DNA of 23,144 bases from Betaproteobacteria bacterium. Lineage in GTDB: Bacteria > Pseudomonadota > Gammaproteobacteria > Burkholderiales > Burkholderiaceae_C. The notes beneath the pieces are model-generated. The model saw nothing but the letters and a program-made list of their open reading frames with translations. It did no database searches and was not told the origin of the DNA. The stretch is from assembly GCA_005882155.1 (NCBI GenBank), contig VBCQ01000184.1, positions 1-23,144 on the forward strand, read 5' to 3'. Positions within the stretch are counted from its first letter, which is position 1. Each line of letters starts with the position of its first letter. The position numbers were made by a program, and so were the translations under genes. Positions 18,772 through 23,144 of the stretch are shown here, piece by piece.

Positions 18772-19967
18772 CGCATGCCTCCCGACAGCTCGGCCACCGT
18801 GTTGATGTCCTTGTCGCCGCGGCCCGAGAGGTTGACGAGAAGGTGCTGGTCGGAGCGCATCGTCGGCGCGAGCTTCATCGCATAAGCCACCGCGTGACTC
18901 GACTCGAGCGCCGGGATGATGCCCTCGGTGCGGCACAGGTGATGGAACGCTTGCAAGGCTTCGTCGTCGGTGATGCTCACGTATTCGGCGCGGCCGCTGT
19001 CCTTGAGGTAGGCGTGCTCGGGGCCGACGCCGGGGTAGTCAAGACCGGCCGAGATCGAATGCGTCTCGGTGATCTGGCCGTTCGCATCCTGCAGCAAGTA
19101 GGTGCGGTTGCCGTGCAGCACGCCGGGCGAGCCGGCCAGCAGCGAGGCCGCATGCTTGCCGCTCGCGATGCCCTGCCCCGCGGCTTCGACGCCGATCAGC
19201 CGCGTGCCGTCGTGCTCGATGTATGGATAGAAGATGCCCATCGCATTGCTGCCGCCGCCGACGCAGGCGATCACCGCATCGGGCTGGCGACCGATCATCT
19301 CGGGCATTTGCACGAGGCACTCGTCGCCGATCACGCGCTGGAAGTCGCGCACCATCGTCGGATACGGATGCGGGCCGGCCACGGTACCGATGATGTAGAA
19401 GGTGTTCTCGACGTTGGTGACCCAATCGCGCATCGCTTCGTTGAGCGCGTCTTTCAAGGTCTTGGAGCCGCTCTCCACCGGAACGACTTTGGCGCCGAGC
19501 AGATGCATGCGATAGACGTTGGGCGACTGGCGCCTCACGTCTTCACTGCCCATGTAGACGACGCATTCAAGGCCGTAGCGCGCGCAGATCGTCGCGGTGG
19601 CCACACCATGCTGGCCAGCGCCCGTCTCGGCAATCACGCGCGGCTTGCCCATGCGGCGCGCGAGCAGCGCCTGGCCGATCGTGTTGTTGACCTTGTGTGC
19701 GCCGGTGTGATTCAGGTCCTCGCGCTTCAGATAGATCTGCGCACCGCCGAGCTCGCGGCTCATGCGCGCCGCGTGATAGACGGGGCTGGGCCGGCCGACG
19801 TAGTGCGCGAGCTCGGAATGAAACTCGGCCATGAAAGCCGCATCGCTGCGCACTTCGGCGTACGCCTGCTTCAGCTCATCGAGCGCATGGATCAGTGTCT
19901 CGGCGACGAAGGTGCCGCCATAGGGGCCGAAATGCCCCCGTGCATCGGGTTGCTGGTAGTTCAACAT
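18768..19967 (-). CDS. trpB: Tryptophan synthase beta chain
   Basis: TrpB condenses indole and serine to tryptophan with PLP. Starting at MLNYQQPDARGHFGPYGG the protein has 399 residues, the normal length. An in-frame ATG at 20057 would add 30 residues that run into the trpF gene, so it is rejected. The catalytic Lys92 lies in LNHTGAHKVNNTIGQAL, the serine/PLP contacts in ETGAGQHGVA, and the phosphate loop in CVGGGSNAMG. The C-terminus has SGRGDKD. An AGGA ribosome site is 9 nt upstream. It follows trpF by 16 nt and overlaps trpA; the trpFBA block is a common Burkholderiales arrangement separate from trpEGDC. Confidence 0.96.
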   Translation of the reverse strand: MLNYQQPDARGHFGPYGGTFVAETLIHALDELKQAYAEVRSDAAFMAEFHSELAHYVGRPSPVYHAARMSRELGGAQIYLKREDLNHTGAHKVNNTIGQALLARRMGKPRVIAETGAGQHGVATATICARYGLECVVYMGSEDVRRQSPNVYRMHLLGAKVVPVESGSKTLKDALNEAMRDWVTNVENTFYIIGTVAGPHPYPTMVRDFQRVIGDECLVQMPEMIGRQPDAVIACVGGGSNAMGIFYPYIEHDGTRLIGVEAAGQGIASGKHAASLLAGSPGVLHGNRTYLLQDANGQITETHSISAGLDYPGVGPEHAYLKDSGRAEYVSITDDEALQAFHHLCRTEGIIPALESSHAVAYAMKLAPTMRSDQHLLVNLSGRGDKDINTVAELSGGMR

Positions 19968-19983
19968 GAAAGGGGTCCTGTCT

Positions 19984-20579
19984 TCAGGCTTCGTTATCAG
20001 CGATGCGGGCATCGGCCTCTCGCACCGCCTCACAGAACCGGCGAATCGCCGCGGCATCCTTGATGCCTTTGGCGGCTTCGACGCCGGAACTCACGTCAAC
20101 GGCCCAGGGCCGTCGACTGGAAGGGGCACGTTTCGAGGAATGAGTGACCAATCGAAGACCTTTCCGCTGCCACCATAGCCCTCGACATCGGCGTCGAGAA
20201 GAAGCCCCTGGGCATTAGGATATTGAGCCGCGAAGTTTAGCAAATCGAACCCGATCGCCATTCGCGCGGCGCGCAGATAGGGGCGAGCTGGCGCATCGCA
20301 ATCGGCAGGCGTTTCATCGCCGTGAAACTGCAGCACGAGTTGCGGAATGGCGAGCACCGCCTGCGTGATGAAGCCGGGCGACGCATTGACGAACAACCCG
20401 ACCGGCGTGACGAACGCCGGCAAGCGTCTCGCGAGCTCGGCCGCCCGCTCGACGCTCACGTGGCGCGGGCTCTTGTCATAGAGCACGAGGCCGATCGCGT
20501 CCGCGCCGGCGGCGACTGCGGCGTCGATGTCGGCTTCGCGGGTCAGCCCGCAAATCTTGATGCGTGTTCGTTGCTGCAT
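19984..20579 (-). pseudogene. trpF: Phosphoribosylanthranilate isomerase, broken by an internal deletion
   Basis: TrpF isomerises phosphoribosylanthranilate in tryptophan synthesis. The first frame (20579 down to about 20115) gives the family start RTRIKICGLTREADI with catalytic Cys10, then GLFVNAS, LQFHGDE, and LLLDADVEGYGGSGKVFDWS with the conserved Asp. It continues to NVPLPV and then stops out of frame at 20091. The expected C-terminus, RPWAVDVSSGVEAAKGIKD through to a TGA at 19984-19986, is present in another frame from 20112. Between NVPLPV and RPWAVDV relatives have about 18 residues including LSGGLTPANV, the phosphate-binding strand-loop. None of this is present, so a plain frameshift, slippage or recoding could not restore the enzyme. 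The join is at about 20112-20118. Gaps to truA (12 nt) and trpB (16 nt) are normal. Confident of identity; whether the lesion is real is open. Confidence 0.85.
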
Positions 20580-20591
20580 TCGGTTCCAAAA

Positions 20592-21374
20592 CTACGGCAG
20601 CCAGTCCATCGCCGCGGTGCGGTCGGGAAGTCCATGACGCGCATCGTAGTACGGTCCGACGAAGTACAAGCCGTCGGGTGGGAATGTCGGCGCGGCTTGG
20701 GTTCGATCGCGCGACGCGAGCACGTCAGCCAGCCAACCGCTCGTGCGGCTGCCGTTGCCGACCGCGACGAGGCAGCTCGTGATGTTGCGCACCATGTGGT
20801 GCAGAAACGCGCTCGCGTCGAAGTCGATTCGCCAGTACGCGCCGCGCCGATGGATCTTGATAGCGCGGATCGTCTTCACCGGCGACGTGGCCTGGCATTC
20901 GGCCGAACGGAACGCGCTGAAATCGTGCTCGCCGATCAGCGCTTCGGCCGCGCGCTGCATCGCCGCAGCGTCGAGGGGCCGGAACACCCAGCCGGCGAGG
21001 CCCGCTTCGAGCGATGGCCGCACTGACGATTCACGCAGCACGAAGCTGTAGCGCCTGCCGATCGCGCTGTTGCGTGCGTTGAATTCGTTCGCGACCGGCT
21101 GGCACCATTGGACGGCGATGTCCGCAGGCAGAAATCGATTGGTGCCGCGCACCCAGGAGAACGACTGTCGGTCGACCCCGGTGTCGAAGTGCACGACCTG
21201 ATTGAGGCCGTACACGCCGGCATCGGTGCGCCCCGCACAGAGGGTGCGAATCGGCTCGTCGGCAAAGGTCGACAGCGCGAGCTCAAGGCGGTCTTGAACC
21301 GTCAGTCCACTCGGCTGGCTCTGCCAGCCCTGGTAGGCCTGGCCACGGTAGCTGAGGCCCAGGGCCAGCCTCAT
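20592..21374 (-). CDS. truA: tRNA pseudouridine synthase A
   Basis: TruA converts uridines 38-40 of the tRNA anticodon arm to pseudouridine. The 260-residue protein has the catalytic Asp51 in CAGRTDAGVYG, an N-terminal LGLSYRGQAYQGWQSQP, the central GEHDFSAFRSAECQATSPVK and the C-terminal FLHHMVRNI block, all family hallmarks. Length is normal. It lies 21 nt downstream of fimV and 12 nt upstream of trpF; no strong Shine-Dalgarno is seen. The fimV-truA-trpF-accD order is the same as in Pseudomonas. Confidence 0.95.
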   Translation of the reverse strand: MRLALGLSYRGQAYQGWQSQPSGLTVQDRLELALSTFADEPIRTLCAGRTDAGVYGLNQVVHFDTGVDRQSFSWVRGTNRFLPADIAVQWCQPVANEFNARNSAIGRRYSFVLRESSVRPSLEAGLAGWVFRPLDAAAMQRAAEALIGEHDFSAFRSAECQATSPVKTIRAIKIHRRGAYWRIDFDASAFLHHMVRNITSCLVAVGNGSRTSGWLADVLASRDRTQAAPTFPPDGLYFVGPYYDARHGLPDRTAAMDWLP

Positions 21375-21395
21375 CGCGCGAGCCGAGTCAGCGCG

Positions 21396-23144
21396 TCAGG
21401 CGAGCGCGTCCAGCATTCCCTGGGCTTTGCTCTTCAGTACGCCGTCGGCCTTGGCGACGACTTCCTGAAGCAGGTCGCGTGCGCCTTCCATGTCGCCGAT
21501 TTGGCGGAACTCTTCAGCGAGCTCGAGCTTGCGCGCGAGCGGGTCGCTACCGTCGTCTTCCTCGGGAGCGAAGTCGATTTCGGCCAAGTCGCCGACTCCC
21601 GACTCTGCGACCGCCGCAGGTGCTGCATTCTTCGGCGGCTCGAGGTCGAGCGAAATCGCAGAGAGATCGAAGTCCATCGGAAACTCTGCAGCGGGCGCGG
21701 TCGCCGGCTTAGCCACCGGCGGTCTCGCCGGCGCCGGTGGAATCGGCGGCAGCTCGGGCACGGCGCTGACGCTCGGCGCAGGCGGAGCGCTGAATGCTTC
21801 GCGCGGCAAGGTCTGCGTATTCATCAGCGGCACCGGAGCCGATGCGCCAACGTCGTCGAGTTCCAGATCCAGATCGACGGCCGACGCATCGGCACGCGCC
21901 GGCTCGGCTTGCGCGAGGTCGAACTGCGAGCCGGACGGCAGAATCGACTGCGGCATCGTGCTCGCGCCGAGCGGCTCTGCAAGTCGCTGGGCTTCGCTCA
22001 CCAGCGGCGCGCCGCCGGGCCGGTACAAGGGGTTGTCAGGGTCGATCTGCGAACCGAGTTCTTGCGCCTTCGCCCAGTCTTCGCCCTCGCCGCGGGTCAG
22101 CGCGAACAGCTGGGTCGCGAGCTGCTCGAAGCCCTTCGTGTCGCGTCGCTTGGCGTACACCTCGAGCAGCTTGGTGCGAATCGCCATGCGCTCGGGATTG
22201 CCGCGCATCGCTTCCTTCAGGATCTCTTCGGCCTGCAGGTCGCGTCCGTATGCGAGGTACACATCGGCCTCGGCAACCGGGTCGACATCGCCGATGGCGT
22301 CGAGCTGGCTCAACGAATAGCTCATCGACGACGACGCTCCGCTCGCGTCGCGCGTGTCGATGCGCTGACCGCCGCTGGCGCCGAAGAACGAGTCGGGCTG
22401 CAATCGGCTCTCGAGGAACGAAGTCTCGCCGCTGTCGCTCTTCGAGCGACGCGCGAATCGATAAATGCCGAAGCCGGCCAGCAACGCGACGACAGCGGCA
22501 CCGAGCGCGAGCGCCAAGGGGTTGTCATCGAGCAAGGAACCGAAGATGCCCGGCTCTTCCGCCGAGACCGGCACTACAGGTCGCGACGCTGCCGAAGCGA
22601 CGGCCGCGGCACTCGCCGCCGGCTTCGCCGACACGACCACCGGCGACGCGGCAGGCGCAGCGGCAACAGCAGCGCTGGCCGGCGGTGCAGCTGGCTTCGC
22701 GACAACGGTGGGCGGTACGACAACAGCCGGGGTCGAAGCCGGCGCGCGCGCAGGTGCAGGCGTGGGCGGTGGCGGAGCAACTGCGACGGCCGGCGGCGGC
22801 GTCACCACAACACCGGGCTTCGTCGCGGCGGGCGGCGCGGCAGTAACGGCCGGTGCGCCCGGCTTCACTGCGGCCGATGCGGCACCGGAGAGCTTCTTCA
22901 GCTCTTCGACGTTCTTCGACAATTCGGCGACGCGAGTCGCGGCGTCTTTCTTCTCGCGCTCTTTCGACAAGCGCTCTTCAGGTGCCGATGCCTTCGCGCC
23001 TGCGCCCTTGCTGAGCGTGAGCTTGTCAGGTGTCGGTGCGGCGGCCTGCTTGCGGTCTTCGACGTTGGCTTGCACCTTGCCGCCGGCCTGGCGCGTCGGC
23101 GCCTCGGTCTTGGCCGCGGGAACGGCACCGGCGAGCTTTTGCCG
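21396..23144 (-). CDS. fimV: FimV-type peptidoglycan-binding/motility protein, C-terminal part
   Basis: The frame is open to the right edge, so only the last 582 codons are in the window; the LysM domain expected near the N-terminus lies outside. Seen in order from the edge: a Lys/Ala segment with a coiled-coil-like stretch (LSKEREKKDAATRVAELSKN), a long Pro/Ala/Val low-complexity region, a transmembrane helix (ALALGAAVVALLAGFGIYRF) followed by a basic stop-transfer, and a TPR-like cytoplasmic part (DVYLAYGRDLQAEEILKEAM, LLEVYAKRRDTKGFEQLATQ). An acidic linker leads to the conserved FimV C-terminal TPR (LELAEEFRQIGDMEGARDLL). In Pseudomonas FimV supports type IV pilus assembly, cyclic-AMP signalling and polar localisation. 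A GTG at 23073-23075 is internal, not the start. Confidence 0.92.
   Translation of the reverse strand, partial: RQKLAGAVPAAKTEAPTRQAGGKVQANVEDRKQAAAPTPDKLTLSKGAGAKASAPEERLSKEREKKDAATRVAELSKNVEELKKLSGAASAAVKPGAPAVTAAPPAATKPGVVVTPPPAVAVAPPPPTPAPARAPASTPAVVVPPTVVAKPAAPPASAAVAAAPAASPVVVSAKPAASAAAVASAASRPVVPVSAEEPGIFGSLLDDNPLALALGAAVVALLAGFGIYRFARRSKSDSGETSFLESRLQPDSFFGASGGQRIDTRDASGASSSMSYSLSQLDAIGDVDPVAEADVYLAYGRDLQAEEILKEAMRGNPERMAIRTKLLEVYAKRRDTKGFEQLATQLFALTRGEGEDWAKAQELGSQIDPDNPLYRPGGAPLVSEAQRLAEPLGASTMPQSILPSGSQFDLAQAEPARADASAVDLDLELDDVGASAPVPLMNTQTLPREAFSAPPAPSVSAVPELPPIPPAPARPPVAKPATAPAAEFPMDFDLSAISLDLEPPKNAAPAAVAESGVGDLAEIDFAPEEDDGSDPLARKLELAEEFRQIGDMEGARDLLQEVVAKADGVLKSKAQGMLDALA

Noticed and set aside
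19968..20057. Longer TrpB with 30 extra N-terminal residues
   Set aside because: The extension runs into the trpF C-terminal coding region. The shorter start has a ribosome site and gives the family's usual 399 residues.
20091..20579. TrpF as a naturally shortened 162-residue enzyme, or one restored by programmed frameshifting
   Set aside because: The conserved C-terminus is present in another frame, and the intervening LSGGL block is absent in all frames, so neither shortening nor recoding explains it well.
22560..22880. Repeat-like GC-rich tract resembling a tandem repeat
   Set aside because: It is the in-frame Pro/Ala/Val low-complexity region of fimV, without a fixed repeat unit.

Overview
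The window is about 23 kb of GC-rich DNA. It reads as a beta-proteobacterial chromosome of the order Burkholderiales, probably the Rubrivivax/Leptothrix/Methylibium side. The grounds are the fimV-truA-trpF-trpB-trpA-accD-folC-dedD-cvpA-purF-metZ gene order, a Burkholderiales-type 16-strand porin, a leucine/glutamate-type set of periplasmic binding proteins, and the codon bias. This placement rests on recognised protein families and gene order; no database search was run.

Left part (1-5570): the tail of an unknown gene, an EamA/DMT exporter, a minus-strand porin/branched-chain-amino-acid binding protein pair ending in a strong terminator, a divergent lipoprotein-type binding protein, and a GltI-like glutamate/aspartate binding protein. 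None of the three binding proteins has a permease or ATPase gene beside it. Middle (5546-9867): a DctB/DctD (AauS/AauR-like) two-component system, followed divergently by two overlapping Lrp/AsnC regulators. The regulators are preceded by a well-formed sigma-54 (-24/-12) promoter with a 20-bp palindrome about 90 bp upstream of the expected start, so the adjacent sigma-54 activator is a natural candidate to drive them.

Right part (9933-23144, all minus strand): fimV (running off the right edge), truA, trpF, trpB, trpA, accD, folC, a SPOR-domain dedD-like gene, cvpA, purF, metZ, gltX and then tRNA-Ala(GGC), tRNA-Glu(UUC) and tRNA-Asp(GUC). These genes are tightly packed, with ATGA overlaps or gaps under about 80 nt apart from the tRNA spacers. 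A separate strong promoter for the tRNAs lies across the end of gltX, and a terminator hairpin is shared with the convergent lrp genes.

The most unexpected signal is that three otherwise well-conserved genes (the porin, gltX and trpF) each appear to lack an internal segment of roughly 50-105 bp, with conserved sequence on both sides of the join. The porin and trpF are thrown out of frame, while gltX stays in frame. This could be real genome decay by short-homology deletion, or a systematic sequencing/assembly artefact; the sequence alone cannot decide. Apart from this and the sigma-54/Lrp arrangement, I see no CRISPR array, insertion sequence, prophage or defence system.
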